A stretch of DNA of 64,000 bases from Litchfieldia alkalitelluris (GCF_002019645.1 NZ_KV917374.1:2864696-2928695), one strand, 5' to 3'. Numbered from the stretch's first letter, positions 1 through 8,821 are shown. The notes: generated from the letters alone by a model not told the origin. Numbers and translations: made by a program.

Positions 1-728
1 TCTGGTCCACAATCTAAATCATTTTTTAATTTAGCTTCTACTGCCTTTTCTTTCTTTAATTCAATTTGTTGCCATTCAATATCAATTGTTGGAGAAAACT
101 TTTCAGGATAACGAATATACCATCTCTGTTTCCTAATGAGAAAATTGTCCGTGTCTAGTAAAAGAGCCTCATCCAATTCGTGTAATGCTTCTTCCTTTTT
201 TCCGTTTTTCCAATACTCCATACCTAATTTAAACTTTGTTTCCGATAATTGTTTCTCTAAATTGATAAGAGTAGAGGTAGGGTTATAATATTCATCATCT
301 AAAACAACGTGGTCTACAGTACCATTTATTAAATTTTGTATTGCCTTTAGGTGATTTTCATTTGTCACATGAAATCCTTGTTTAACTAGTCGAATCGTAC
401 CTTCTTTATCAATAAATATACCGTTAGGGACAATTTTAAAACCAAATAAATTAGCAAAAATATTATCCGTGTCAACAACTGTTGTAAAAGAATGATTTTC
501 TGCATAAGGTTTTACTACTTCCGACCCTTGAATATCTACAGAAACTGATAAGAATTCAAATTCTTGATCTTGGAACTTTTCATAAAAATCCTGCCAGCCT
601 GGCAGTTGTTCACGACAACGTCACCACGATGCCCACATAAAAATTAAAGTGTTTTTTCCTCTGAAATCATTAATTGAAACAGAATTCCCATGTATATCTT
701 GAAGTGTAATGTTTTTCATTTTTGTCAT
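1..728 (-). CDS. TlpA/ResA-like thioredoxin-fold protein, partial, with in-frame UGA at the active site
   Basis: The protein begins MTKMKNITLQDIHGNSVS and reads as a TlpA-like redoxin, with a typical beta strand ending LIFMWASW. Codon 36 (minus strand, 623-621) is UGA and is followed by RCREQLP, where relatives have C-x-x-C-R. The frame then stays open to the window edge, about 205 more codons. It continues with fold-like sequence (FEFLSVSVDIQG, a cis-Pro-like IVPNGIFIDKEG) and an RKQRWYIRYPEKF segment. The start is the ATG at 728, with AAGGGAGGG about 12 bases upstream. The UGA could encode selenocysteine, be read through, or be a nonsense mutation; the intact downstream frame argues against old decay. 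The gene is cut by the window edge. The fold call is confident; the status of the UGA is not. Confidence 0.7.
591..619 (-). other. Two adjacent hairpins directly downstream of the in-frame UGA (SECIS-like candidate)
   Basis: Reading the minus strand after UGA and one base, GUUGU-CGUGA-ACAAC forms a 5-bp stem. CUGCCA-GGC-UGGCAG then forms a perfect 6-bp stem with loop GGC. The distance from UGA to the apical loop is 21 nt and the loop begins with G, which fits the general description of bacterial SECIS elements. The arms CAGGCUG also resemble the apical part of the E. coli fdhF element. It could be chance. Confidence 0.35.
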
Positions 729-883
729 TAACAAACCAATCCCTCCCTTATGATTAGTTTACATTGGAAATCCCGAATACTCAATTATTTCGTTTTAAAT
801 TAAATATTGGATTATCTGTTTGTAAACCTTCATCTTGAGTAATATTAACTATAAAATAACATTTCAAGGAGATGATTTTAGAA

Positions 884-1075
884 ATGGGTGCTGTTGAACG
901 TGGCGGGTATCGATTTGAACCAGAATTTAGTGTAATTAATCAAAATGGAGCAATTCATGTATATCATGAAGGGGGATTTATAGAAGAAATAAAATTTACT
1001 TTTAGTGGAGAATTTCCAGAACATGATCAGATAGAGGAGTTAATCAATACTTACTGTGAACAGCGTGGCTTTTAA
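884..1075 (+). CDS. Small conserved-type protein, possibly YbxH/DUF5370-like
   Basis: This is a 63-residue protein, MGAVERGGYRFEPEFSVI..., ending in an acidic helix and QRGF. AAGGAG at 866-871 touches an upstream in-frame ATG at 872, so the ATG at 884, 12 bases further on, is the better start. There is no signal peptide or membrane segment. The N-terminal pattern recalls the small Bacillus YbxH family, but this is from memory. It stands divergently from the thioredoxin-like gene and is followed one base later by a 28-codon frame. Function unknown. Confidence 0.7.
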   Translation: MGAVERGGYRFEPEFSVINQNGAIHVYHEGGFIEEIKFTFSGEFPEHDQIEELINTYCEQRGF

Positions 1076-1076
1076 T

Positions 1077-1163
1077 ATGAGTTTAACAGAAATCATTCAA
1101 TCTGCTAGAGCAAATTGGTTTACACAATTGAATGATTTAAAAAAGGAAACTCTAAATAAATAA
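1077..1163 (+). CDS. 28-residue open frame directly after the preceding gene
   Basis: The frame encodes MSLTEIIQSARANWFTQLND and eight more residues ending ETLNK. Its ATG lies one base after the stop of the upstream gene, so translation could be coupled. It reads as one amphipathic helix. No separate Shine-Dalgarno site is obvious and no family is recognised. Confidence 0.35.
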   Translation: MSLTEIIQSARANWFTQLNDLKKETLNK

Positions 1164-1185
1164 AACTTTTTGTGGAGGTGCCTAG

Positions 1186-1638
1186 ATGAATCCATCTTGG
1201 TTATTTGTTATTGCAACTGCTATCGCTGTTTTTGGGATTCTTACTGTTTTTAAGGCGTTAATGGCGAATGTTCAATCAAAATTAGAAGAAGAACAGGAAA
1301 TTAAAGGAGAATCGCTTCAAAAAGAACAAAGTAAATTTTTTATAAAAGTTATTATGGTAGAAACAATACCGATTTTGTTAATTGTAGTTGGATTTTCGCA
1401 AATAGGCCAACCAGATATCGGGGATATACAGTTGTTTTTTCCTTTAATAATCATAGTAGCTATTTTTATTTACGCTGTTACAAATTTATTCATTGTGAGA
1501 AAAGAAACCATAAATTACGGAGAACCCTCACAAGAAACAAAAAATTTTATTAACACCTTTCTCTTTATTGCAATCGCACTACTATCATCTATCCCAACTA
1601 TCTCGATTGTAGGTATATTTTTATTGACAGCATCATAA
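1186..1638 (+). CDS. Four-helix membrane protein resembling ATP synthase c-type subunits
   Basis: This 150-residue protein has membrane segments near residues 4-25, 53-72, 83-103 and 126-148. A charged cytoplasmic loop at 30-50 (QSKLEEEQEIKGESLQKEQ) separates the first two. The second helix carries a glutamate in a VETIPILLIVVGFSQIG context, like the ion-binding helix of rotary ATPase c/K subunits. GGAGGTG sits about 7 bases before the ATG. No ATP synthase genes lie nearby, so a role in a rotary ATPase is not supported. Function unknown. Confidence 0.75.
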   Translation: MNPSWLFVIATAIAVFGILTVFKALMANVQSKLEEEQEIKGESLQKEQSKFFIKVIMVETIPILLIVVGFSQIGQPDIGDIQLFFPLIIIVAIFIYAVTNLFIVRKETINYGEPSQETKNFINTFLFIAIALLSSIPTISIVGIFLLTAS

Positions 1639-1654
1639 CAATCACAACAATGAT

Positions 1655-1690
1655 AAAGGTACAACTTTTGGTTGTACCTTTAACTATTTT
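1655..1690 (+). terminator. Rho-independent terminator
   Basis: A perfect 11-bp stem AAAGGTACAAC/GTTGTACCTTT (1655-1665 and 1671-1681) with a 5-base loop is followed by a T-rich stretch. Confidence 0.85.
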
Positions 1691-1963
1691 CTTTACTATA
1701 GTAAAAAGATAAGGAATTTTAAACGTAAGATAATAGGGTATAGCATAAGCACATTCGATATTCTCCTAATGCACAAAATACCTTATCCTCAGAAAAAAAG
1801 TTAGGATTAGATAAAAAAGAGAACGTGAAATAGATTTATACGTTAAAATAACACTATATAATCCTACTTATGAAGGTGATGAAAATCATATGATTATTAA
1901 GGCGAAAATAAACTAGTAACCAGTTTTGAATGATTAAATTAGTGAGAAGGAGCAGAGAAGAAG
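1691..1963. other. Intergenic stretch with a possible gene remnant
   Basis: This AT-rich stretch contains an open piece without a start, about 1815-1915 on the plus strand (EREIDLYVKITLYNPTYEGD...). It stops just before the next gene and could be the tail of a decayed gene. The Shine-Dalgarno site for the next gene, GAAGGAGC, lies around 1945. Nothing else is recognised. Confidence 0.3.
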
Positions 1964-2953
1964 ATGAATTTAACTAGTATTCCAAGGAAAAAATATACAA
2001 AAAATCATACACCACTTGAAAAGTTAGAAACATTATCAAAAGCTCTTGGTGGACCCACCATTTATATGAAACGTGATGATCTACTTGGTTTAACTGCTGG
2101 TGGAAACAAAACAAGAAAATTAGAATACATAGTTGCAGATGCGCACATGAAAGGTGCAGATGTTCTTGTTACATGTGGTGCTGTACAATCTAACCATTGT
2201 CGGTTAACCTTATCTGCAGCAGTCAAAGAAAAAATGAAATGTGTTCTTGTTCTTGAAGAAGGTCAGAATAAAGCGAATAACGTACCAACAGGAAATCACT
2301 TTTTATATCAGCTGTTAGGTGCTAATGACATGAAGTATGTTCCTGAAGGATCTAATTTAATGGAAGAGATGAAAAAGGTAGAAAAAGAGTTAACAGAGAA
2401 AGGACACACTCCCTATTTAATCCCTGTAGGAGGTTCTAATCCAATAGGAGCAACCGGATACGCAGCTTGTTCCCAAGAACTCTTATTACAAGCATATGAT
2501 CAGCAAATACAACTAAATCACATTGTTTGTACAAGTGGGAGTGGGGGCATGCATGCAGGACTAATTGCAGGATTTCAGGGTCTAAATTGGAATGTACCGG
2601 TTATTGGTGTCAATGTTAGCCGGGGGAAAAGAGAACAAGAAGCTAAAGTGTATAAACTTCTCAATGAGCTAACTGATTTTCTGCAAATTCAGGAAATCTC
2701 TCAAAAATATGTTAACTGCTATGATGACTATGTAGGCCCAGGATATGCGGTTCCAACAAAAGAGATGATAGAGGCTGTTAAATTAGTTGCAAGTACAGAA
2801 GGGATTTTACTAGATCCAGTCTACACAGGTAAGGCAATGGCAGGGCTTATTGATTTAATCCGGAAAGAAACTTTTAAAAAAGACGATAACATTGTCTTTA
2901 TTCATTCCGGCGGCTCACCAGCACTGTATGCTTATACCTCTATATTTGCTTAA
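1964..2953 (+). CDS. dcyD: D-cysteine desulfhydrase (PLP-dependent, ACC deaminase family)
   Basis: This cytoplasmic PLP enzyme of 329 residues should convert D-cysteine to pyruvate, sulfide and ammonia. It shows the family start TPLEKLETLSKALGG, the Schiff-base lysine K49 in AGGNKTRKLEY, the CGAVQSNHCR segment, the phosphate-binding TSGSGGMHAG loop and a C-terminal IHSGGSPALYAY. The length is typical. ACC deaminase is the alternative within the family; the DcyD-like spacing favours the desulfhydrase. An array of GC-rich repeats begins right after the stop. Confidence 0.85.
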   Translation: MNLTSIPRKKYTKNHTPLEKLETLSKALGGPTIYMKRDDLLGLTAGGNKTRKLEYIVADAHMKGADVLVTCGAVQSNHCRLTLSAAVKEKMKCVLVLEEGQNKANNVPTGNHFLYQLLGANDMKYVPEGSNLMEEMKKVEKELTEKGHTPYLIPVGGSNPIGATGYAACSQELLLQAYDQQIQLNHIVCTSGSGGMHAGLIAGFQGLNWNVPVIGVNVSRGKREQEAKVYKLLNELTDFLQIQEISQKYVNCYDDYVGPGYAVPTKEMIEAVKLVASTEGILLDPVYTGKAMAGLIDLIRKETFKKDDNIVFIHSGGSPALYAYTSIFA

Positions 2954-2974
2954 AGGCGATGAATTTCGTCCTTT

Positions 2975-3660
2975 TAAAGTTTTGGGTAGACACCCAAGCA
3001 AATTTAAATATTCACACCATGGAGTATGAAAATAGTGTATTCACCTAGTGTGGAATGAGCGGAGAGTGCGGGCTTCTGCGGGGTCTCGTGAGACCCCGCA
3101 GAAGCCCGCCCCTGGCGACGAGGAGGCTCACGGACCACCCCGCGGAAAGCAAGTGGATCGCAGCTCATGGAACTCTACATCATTATGTATTTTCAGGGTA
3201 GACATCCATGCTAAACATGTATTTCGCACCATGGAGAATGAAAATAGGTACTTACTAAGTGTGGAATGAGCAGAGAGCCACTTGACTCCTGCGGGATCCA
3301 GTGGTCTCGTGAGACCCCGCAGGAGCCCGCCCCTGGCGACGAGGAGGTTCACGGACCACCCCGCGGAAAGCAAGTGGATCGCAGCTCATGGAACTCTACA
3401 TCATTATGTATTTTCAGGGTAGACATCTATGCTAATTAAAATTAGCACCACGGAGTATGAAAAATTATACTTAGCTTAGTGTCTAGCTTCAGGCGCTATC
3501 GGCTCTCAGGTCTAAGTCAATCCGGCAAGAAGGTTATCTTGCCGGCTCGACTTATGCGTGTCGCCGATGAACGAGCGCCTTCAGCATTTCTTTTTTCAGG
3601 GTAGACCTCTATGCGAATCAGTTATTTGCACTATGAAGGATGAAAGTGTTAACACAGTTG
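2975..3660 (+). repeat. Composite repeat array L-A-L-A-L-B-L
   Basis: Element A copies lie at 3049-3175 and 3260-3396. Each begins TGTGGAATGAGC, holds a GC-rich hairpin (GTCTCGTGAGACC between CTGCGGG arms) and ends GCTCATGGAACTC. Element B is at 3477-3592, from TAGTGTCTAGCTTCAGGCGC to GAGCGCCTTCAGC, and its central hairpin is shortened. AT-rich motif L (TTTTCAGGGTAGACATC, then a GCTAATT/AATTAGC inverted repeat and CACCATGGAGTATGAAA) sits before, between and after the elements. Open frames in both directions here come from the GC-rich sequence and are not genes. Confidence 0.9.
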
Positions 3661-3965
3661 GAATGAACTGTAGCGAATGGAGTTCAAAGAATTAGTGTGA
3701 TTAGGTACTTTTTTGAACAAACTTATGTGAAGTATATAACGCTTATCATTACATATTTTTTTGCTCTAATTCACCGCAATATTGCTAAAACATTCGTAGA
3801 GGACATGGTTTGTTCCGAGTTTTTGAGGGTAATATTAAATATAAGAAAATAATCTAGGAAGTTAAAAAATAATTGAGTAACTTATGAAACTAAATTCAGT
3901 CTATAACGTATATAAAAATGTAAGATTACAAGCTATAAAGAATACTCACAAATGGAGGATTTTAC

Positions 3966-4421
3966 GTGTATAAGAAAAGATTAAAACTTATCTTAATAAC
4001 AACAGCAATGTTATTTTTCCTTGGAGGTTGTTCATTTATTGAAGATGTAAATAACTCAGTCAATTATGTAAATGAAGCAACAGCTTATGTTAACGAAGTA
4101 AGCACTTTTGTAAAAGAAGTTCCGCCGCTTGCTGAACAAGCAATAAGTGATGAGCAGGCATTAGCAGAACTTGAAATCAAACTTGAGGATATGAAAAGTG
4201 AGATTGTAGCATTTAATGAACTTAAAGCACCAGAATTAGCGACCGAAATTCACGAACAAATAGTTACTCACAATAATCAAGCACTAGATGGAATTGAATC
4301 ATATTTATCTAATATAGAAAATGGTAAACTAGACCCAGCTATACTAGAAAATTCAGATGTATATCAATCTTTTCGAGAAATAACAAATACAATTGATGAA
4401 ATCAAACAATTAGGTCAGTAA
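3966..4421 (+). CDS. Putative lipoprotein (DUF6376-like)
   Basis: The 151-residue protein starts with GTG, five bases after GGAGGA. A basic N terminus and hydrophobic core lead to a lipobox LGGC with Cys22, predicting a diacylglyceryl-anchored protein. The mature part is charged and helical (NYVNEATAYVNEVSTFVKEV). This pattern fits a Bacillus family listed as DUF6376, from memory. It is a single gene between a repeat array and a terminator. Function unknown. Confidence 0.8.
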   Translation: MYKKRLKLILITTAMLFFLGGCSFIEDVNNSVNYVNEATAYVNEVSTFVKEVPPLAEQAISDEQALAELEIKLEDMKSEIVAFNELKAPELATEIHEQIVTHNNQALDGIESYLSNIENGKLDPAILENSDVYQSFREITNTIDEIKQLGQ

Positions 4422-4469
4422 TATTTGAAATTCTTAAACGATGAATTTAACTAAATAGCTTAAATGAAG

Positions 4470-4516
4470 ATAGAGTTGCAGGGAAAATTTACATTTGCAA
4501 CTCTATTATTTTTTTG
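4470..4516 (+). terminator. Rho-independent terminator
   Basis: An 11-bp stem ATAGAGTTGCA (4470-4480) pairs with TGCAACTCTAT (4496-4506), followed by TATTTTTTT. Its 3' arm carries TTGCAA, which could also serve as the -35 of the mrfA promoter. Confidence 0.85.
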
Positions 4517-4524
4517 TAGTAATC

Positions 4525-4538
4525 CGAACGAACATTCG
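4525..4538 (+). promoter_or_regulatory. Candidate LexA (SOS) box upstream of mrfA
   Basis: CGAACGAACATTCG matches the Gram-positive LexA pattern CGAAC-N4-GTTCG with one mismatch. It lies 30 bases before the mrfA ATG, just downstream of a possible promoter (TTGCAA, 16 bases, TAGTAA). The position suits repression. Confidence 0.5.
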
Positions 4539-4567
4539 CTAAAATGTAAGTAATAGAGGTGAACCGT

Positions 4568-6820
4568 ATGTTAAGAAAAAAAACATTGAATGAGCTAATT
4601 GAAGAACTTCGGAAAAATGAAAATGTAATACATTGGCATGAAATTGAACCACAAGATGCAAAGACAAAGCCAATTCCAACATCAATTGACAAACGAATTT
4701 CGGATGCCTTACAAGGACGAGGTATTAAAGAGCTTTACACACATCAATATGATGCATTTCAGGCAGTTCAAGAAAAAAGAAATATCGTCGCTGTAACGCC
4801 AACAGCATCAGGAAAGACTTTATGTTATAACTTACCTGTCTTACAATCTATTTCAGAAAATAATAATAACCGTGCATTATATATGTTTCCAACGAAAGCC
4901 CTTGCTCAGGACCAGAAGAGTGAATTAAATGAAATTATTGATGAGATGGGTATTGATATTAAGAGCTATACATACGATGGAGACACAGCACCGAATATTC
5001 GTCAAGTTGTGCGTAAAGCTGGACATATTGTTATTACAAATCCTGATATGCTACATTCTGCTATACTACCGCACCATACGAAATGGGTATCGTTATTTGA
5101 AAATCTGAAATTCGTAGTAATCGACGAATTACATACCTATCGTGGAATATTTGGTAGCCATGTAGCAAATGTGATTAGAAGGCTAAAACGAATATGTGCG
5201 TTTTATGGTAGTAACCCAATCTTTATTTGTACATCTGCAACCATTGCAAATCCTAGAGAACTAGCAGAAGAGTTAACGGGTGAAAACATGGTATTAATAG
5301 ATAATAATGGGGCTCCAAGAGGAAGAAAGCATTTTGTATTTTACAATCCACCAGTGGTTAATAAGCCATTAAATATAAGAAGAAGTGCAACCAAAGAAGT
5401 AAATCTTTTTGCGAAACAGTTCTTAAAAAATAAGATACAAACAATTGTTTTTGCGAAAAGTCGTGTTAGAGTCGAAATTATCTTAAGTCATATTCAAGAG
5501 TTAGTAAAGAATGAGCTTGGAACAAAATCTATCCGTGGATACCGCGGCGGATATTTACCAAAACAAAGAAGAGAAATAGAACGAGGTTTGAGAAATGGAG
5601 AAATTTTAGGGGTTGTCAGTACGAACGCGCTCGAGCTAGGAGTAGACATAGGTCAACTTCAGGTTTGTGTAATGACTGGCTATCCTGGTTCTGTTTCAAG
5701 CACTTGGCAACAAGCTGGACGAGCCGGGAGACGTCATGGTGAAGCCCTTATCTTAATGGTTGCAAGTTCTACTCCAATTGACCAATATATCGTTGGGCAT
5801 CCGGAATATTTTTTTGAACGGAACCCGGAATCTGCGAGGATTAATCCAAACAACTTGATTATTCTAGTTGACCATATCAAATGTGCTGCGTATGAACTTC
5901 CATTTAAGAATGGGGATACATTCGGACATCTAGACATTGAAGAAATACTAGAATTTCTAACCGAAGAGCGTGTTTTGCATCAATCAGGTGAAAAATGGTA
6001 CTGGATGAGTGACGGCTTTCCTGCACACAATATTAGTTTAAGGTCCGCATCACAGGAAAATGTAATTATTATAGACCAAACAGAAAAGGCAAATCACAAG
6101 GTAATCGGTGAAATGGATCGGTTTAGTGCAATGACACTTTTGCATGATGAAGCTATTTATTTGCATGAAGGTGTTCAATTTCAAGTTGAGCTTCTCGATT
6201 GGGAAGAGAAAAAAGCATTTGTGCGTGAAGTAGATGTTGAGTATTTTACAGATGCAAACCTAGCAGTTGATTTAAAGGTACTAGAAATAGATAAAGAGAT
6301 AAAACGAGACAAATCTGAACTTCACTTTGGTGATGTTACAGTTACAGCAATGCCTACCATATTTAAGAAAATTAAAATGAGTACGTTTGAAAATATTGGA
6401 TCAGGTCCCATTCATTTGCCAGAAGAAGAACTTCATACAAGTGCAACATGGCTAGACATCCATGATCAATTAAACCTTGGGACTAAAACATTGGAGCAAG
6501 TATTGCTCGGGATCTCCAATGTTTTAAAACATGTTGTCCCAGTATTAGTGATGTGTGACAGCAATGATGTTCATGTAGTACCACAAATTAAAGCTACACA
6601 CTCAGGATTACCTACAATTTACTTGTATGATCGTTATCCAGGAGGAATTGGGTTAGCTGATGAGATTTACAAGAGAATGAATGAGGTCATTACCTCGAGT
6701 ATAAATCTTATCACAAAATGTCCATGTGAAGATGGATGTCCATCATGTATTGGTAATGAAGTGGAATCCATGCATGCTAAACAAACAAGTATCGTAATCT
6801 TACAAAATCTATTAAAGTGA
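4568..6820 (+). CDS. mrfA: MrfA (YprA) DEAD-type DNA repair helicase
   Basis: This superfamily 2 helicase of 750 residues works with the nuclease MrfB in mitomycin C damage repair in B. subtilis. Visible are Walker A TPTASGKT (77-84), the Walker B variant DELH in VVIDELHTYRG, the SAT motif CTSATIAN, and a helicase C domain with QQAGRAGRR. The C-terminal DUF1998-type domain ends in a four-cysteine cluster CPCEDGCPSC. An upstream GTG at 4559 overlaps the AGAGGTG Shine-Dalgarno site, so the ATG at 4568 is chosen. mrfB follows after 33 bases, forming an operon. Confidence 0.95.
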   Translation: MLRKKTLNELIEELRKNENVIHWHEIEPQDAKTKPIPTSIDKRISDALQGRGIKELYTHQYDAFQAVQEKRNIVAVTPTASGKTLCYNLPVLQSISENNNNRALYMFPTKALAQDQKSELNEIIDEMGIDIKSYTYDGDTAPNIRQVVRKAGHIVITNPDMLHSAILPHHTKWVSLFENLKFVVIDELHTYRGIFGSHVANVIRRLKRICAFYGSNPIFICTSATIANPRELAEELTGENMVLIDNNGAPRGRKHFVFYNPPVVNKPLNIRRSATKEVNLFAKQFLKNKIQTIVFAKSRVRVEIILSHIQELVKNELGTKSIRGYRGGYLPKQRREIERGLRNGEILGVVSTNALELGVDIGQLQVCVMTGYPGSVSSTWQQAGRAGRRHGEALILMVASSTPIDQYIVGHPEYFFERNPESARINPNNLIILVDHIKCAAYELPFKNGDTFGHLDIEEILEFLTEERVLHQSGEKWYWMSDGFPAHNISLRSASQENVIIIDQTEKANHKVIGEMDRFSAMTLLHDEAIYLHEGVQFQVELLDWEEKKAFVREVDVEYFTDANLAVDLKVLEIDKEIKRDKSELHFGDVTVTAMPTIFKKIKMSTFENIGSGPIHLPEEELHTSATWLDIHDQLNLGTKTLEQVLLGISNVLKHVVPVLVMCDSNDVHVVPQIKATHSGLPTIYLYDRYPGGIGLADEIYKRMNEVITSSINLITKCPCEDGCPSCIGNEVESMHAKQTSIVILQNLLK

Positions 6821-6853
6821 TTTATATATATACTTAATGGGAGAAGGGATATC

Positions 6854-8119
6854 ATGAGTCTGAAAAATAAACTGAATCGACATAAAAAGAATATAGTTAG
6901 AACCGATCAGTTTGCTCCAGTATCTTCTCCTGTTTCCGATATAGTTACAGAAGAAGTACCTCATCTTGATAAATGGAACGAATTAGGAGCAGTACCGTTT
7001 CTTTTTGATAACACGTATTGTATGGTAAGAAAAGTAAGATATCCCCTCAACTATAAGCACGGAATTTATCAGTTTAATGAATTAAATCAAATTGTATCTG
7101 ACTGGAATCTATCTACTATTAATCACCCTCTTTCATCAAAAGGCTTTCAAGCAAATCAATTATTCTTTTTTGATACTGAAACAACAGGACTTGGTGGAGG
7201 CGCAGGCAATACTATTTTTTTATTAGGGCAAGCAACTTTAACAAATGAGTACGTGGAGGTAATTCAACACTTTTTACCGAATCCTGGTGCAGAAGTTGCA
7301 CTCTATCAGAGCTTTCTCAAAAGTATAGATTACAAGACTCTTGTAACATATAACGGAAAATCTTTTGATTGGCCACAAGTAAAAACAAGACATACCTTAA
7401 TTAGAGAAACTGTACCAAATTTGCCAGAGTTCGGCCATTTTGATTTATATCATGCATCAAGGCGTCTATGGAAAAATAAACTCCAATCTGTTCGTCTTGC
7501 CAATGTAGAAAAAGATATATTGTCTATTCATCGCGAAGGAGATGTACCGGGATATCTAGCCCCAATGTTATACTTTAATTTTCTTGAAAACCAAAATCCA
7601 GAAGCGATAAAAGGCGTTCTCCATCATAATGAAATTGATGTTTTATCTTTAATTACGTTATATATACATTTGTCAAAACAACTCTTAAATAATGGTCTCA
7701 ATAATTCTGAATCAGAAAAATACGAGGTTGCCAGATGGCTAAATCACCTTGGTGAAGAAAAGGTAGCGGCAACTATGTACGAAAGTATTTCAGGGAGTCA
7801 AACAAATACATCATTGAAGGCCAAACTGCAGTTAGCTTATATGTATAAAAAGCAAAAGGATTACGAGACATCATTATCATTTTTCTTAGATGTCTTCAAT
7901 GAAGGGGAAAGGGTAACAAAACTTGAGATTGCTATTGAACTTGCGAAAATTTATGAACATCAACAAAAGAACTTTGAAAAAGCCATTCATTTTACACTTG
8001 AAGCCAAAAATATTTACAAAACTCAGACAAGTTTAATACGAGACCAGAACGGGTATAAAAATGATGAGATTGAAAAACGACTTAATCGATTGAAAAAAAA
8101 GGCTGGAAATAAACGGTGA
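6854..8119 (+). CDS. mrfB: MrfB (YprB) DEDD-type exonuclease
   Basis: This is a 421-residue RNase H-fold 3'-5' exonuclease, partner of MrfA. The DEDD residues are in place: D107 and E109 in FFDTETTG, D172 in YNGKSFDWPQ and D262 in HHNEIDVLSL. These match the positions I recall for the B. subtilis enzyme. The C-terminal third (about 285-400) looks like TPR helices (AKLQLAYMYKKQKDYETSLSF). AGAAGGGAT precedes the ATG. Confidence 0.95.
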   Translation: MSLKNKLNRHKKNIVRTDQFAPVSSPVSDIVTEEVPHLDKWNELGAVPFLFDNTYCMVRKVRYPLNYKHGIYQFNELNQIVSDWNLSTINHPLSSKGFQANQLFFFDTETTGLGGGAGNTIFLLGQATLTNEYVEVIQHFLPNPGAEVALYQSFLKSIDYKTLVTYNGKSFDWPQVKTRHTLIRETVPNLPEFGHFDLYHASRRLWKNKLQSVRLANVEKDILSIHREGDVPGYLAPMLYFNFLENQNPEAIKGVLHHNEIDVLSLITLYIHLSKQLLNNGLNNSESEKYEVARWLNHLGEEKVAATMYESISGSQTNTSLKAKLQLAYMYKKQKDYETSLSFFLDVFNEGERVTKLEIAIELAKIYEHQQKNFEKAIHFTLEAKNIYKTQTSLIRDQNGYKNDEIEKRLNRLKKKAGNKR

Positions 8120-8286
8120 TTTTATTGCCCGGGCAAGCGCAAAATCGGCGTCCTTTCGAGTTTTTGTTGTCGAAACAATAAAACTTTTTCTTTCCCTTGA
8201 ATTTACATTGTAGAATCGTGTAAAACCTTGTAAAATTAGAAATTGTTCTGATATAGAAAAATTTATATTTAATTGGAGAGAGAAGA

Positions 8287-8382
8287 TTGTATAAAGCAGT
8301 TTTTATTTTATATTTTGTTGTTGTCACAATTATTTTCTTAGTTTTAACAAGTATAAAAGAAGGATTTTATGCTTTTTTATAA
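8287..8382 (+). CDS. 31-residue single-span membrane miniprotein
   Basis: A TTG start sits after GGAGAGAG and opens a frame for a short protein with one hydrophobic helix (AVFILYFVVVTIIFLVL) flanked by YK and TSIKEGFYAFL. There are about 165 bases since the mrfB stop, enough for its own promoter. It was found by its Shine-Dalgarno site and composition, and no family is recognised. The plausible ribosome site supports it; the TTG start makes it less sure. Confidence 0.45.
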   Translation: MYKAVFILYFVVVTIIFLVLTSIKEGFYAFL

Positions 8383-8473
8383 AAAATAGGTGTTTGCATT
8401 AGTACATGTATCTCCCTTCTTTCATAGGCTATAAGTGAAAGACAGATGAAATACTGAAAGGAGATAATAAAAA

Positions 8474-8785
8474 ATGCATTGTAGACCTAATGTAATGCCA
8501 CCAATTATTTATCCAACAAAGTGTTGTGTACAAAATACGTTTCAAAATACAATCGTACCACATATTCACCCATCACACACTCAAAACGTAAATCATCATA
8601 AGTATGATCATTTACACTATTATCCACACACAGAATCATTTGCTAATGAGGTGTCTAGTCAGCATTTTAACTGTGGTGCAAATCCACCTGCTGATTTATT
8701 ACCACCAGCAGCTCCTGTACCACCAGTTGCTCCAGTAGCTCCAGCTCAAATGGCTCCATTTCAAACACCTTATTTCGAAGGCTAG
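8474..8785 (+). CDS. cotD: CotD-type inner spore coat protein
   Basis: The 103-residue protein MHCRPNVMPPIIYPTKCCVQ... is rich in His, Tyr, Pro and Cys (HKYDHLHYYPHTE). It ends in a Pro/Ala-rich tail (PPAAPVPPVAPVAPAQ). Composition, CC motif and location between mrfB and ypsA match B. subtilis cotD. AAGGAGATAA is at the usual distance before the ATG. Expression in the mother cell late in sporulation is expected from the family. Confidence 0.85.
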   Translation: MHCRPNVMPPIIYPTKCCVQNTFQNTIVPHIHPSHTQNVNHHKYDHLHYYPHTESFANEVSSQHFNCGANPPADLLPPAAPVPPVAPVAPAQMAPFQTPYFEG

Positions 8786-8794
8786 GCACATGAA

Positions 8795-8821
8795 AAGCAG
8801 GAACCACAGTGGTTCCTGCTT
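8795..8821 (+). terminator. Strong hairpin after cotD, no clear U tract
   Basis: AAGCAGGAACCA pairs perfectly with TGGTTCCTGCTT around a CAG loop. The following GATTTAGCATTTT is only weakly T-rich, so termination is likely but not textbook. Confidence 0.6.

Noticed and set aside
1815-1915. Short open frame without a start
   Set aside because: It has no start codon or ribosome site and only about 33 codons, so it is at most a gene remnant; noted only in the intergenic entry.
3048-3373. Overlapping open frames of 70-80 codons on both strands
   Set aside because: They lie wholly in GC-rich repeat elements, and similar frames appear in every copy (for example near 33,050 and 52,437). They lack good ribosome sites and protein-like composition.
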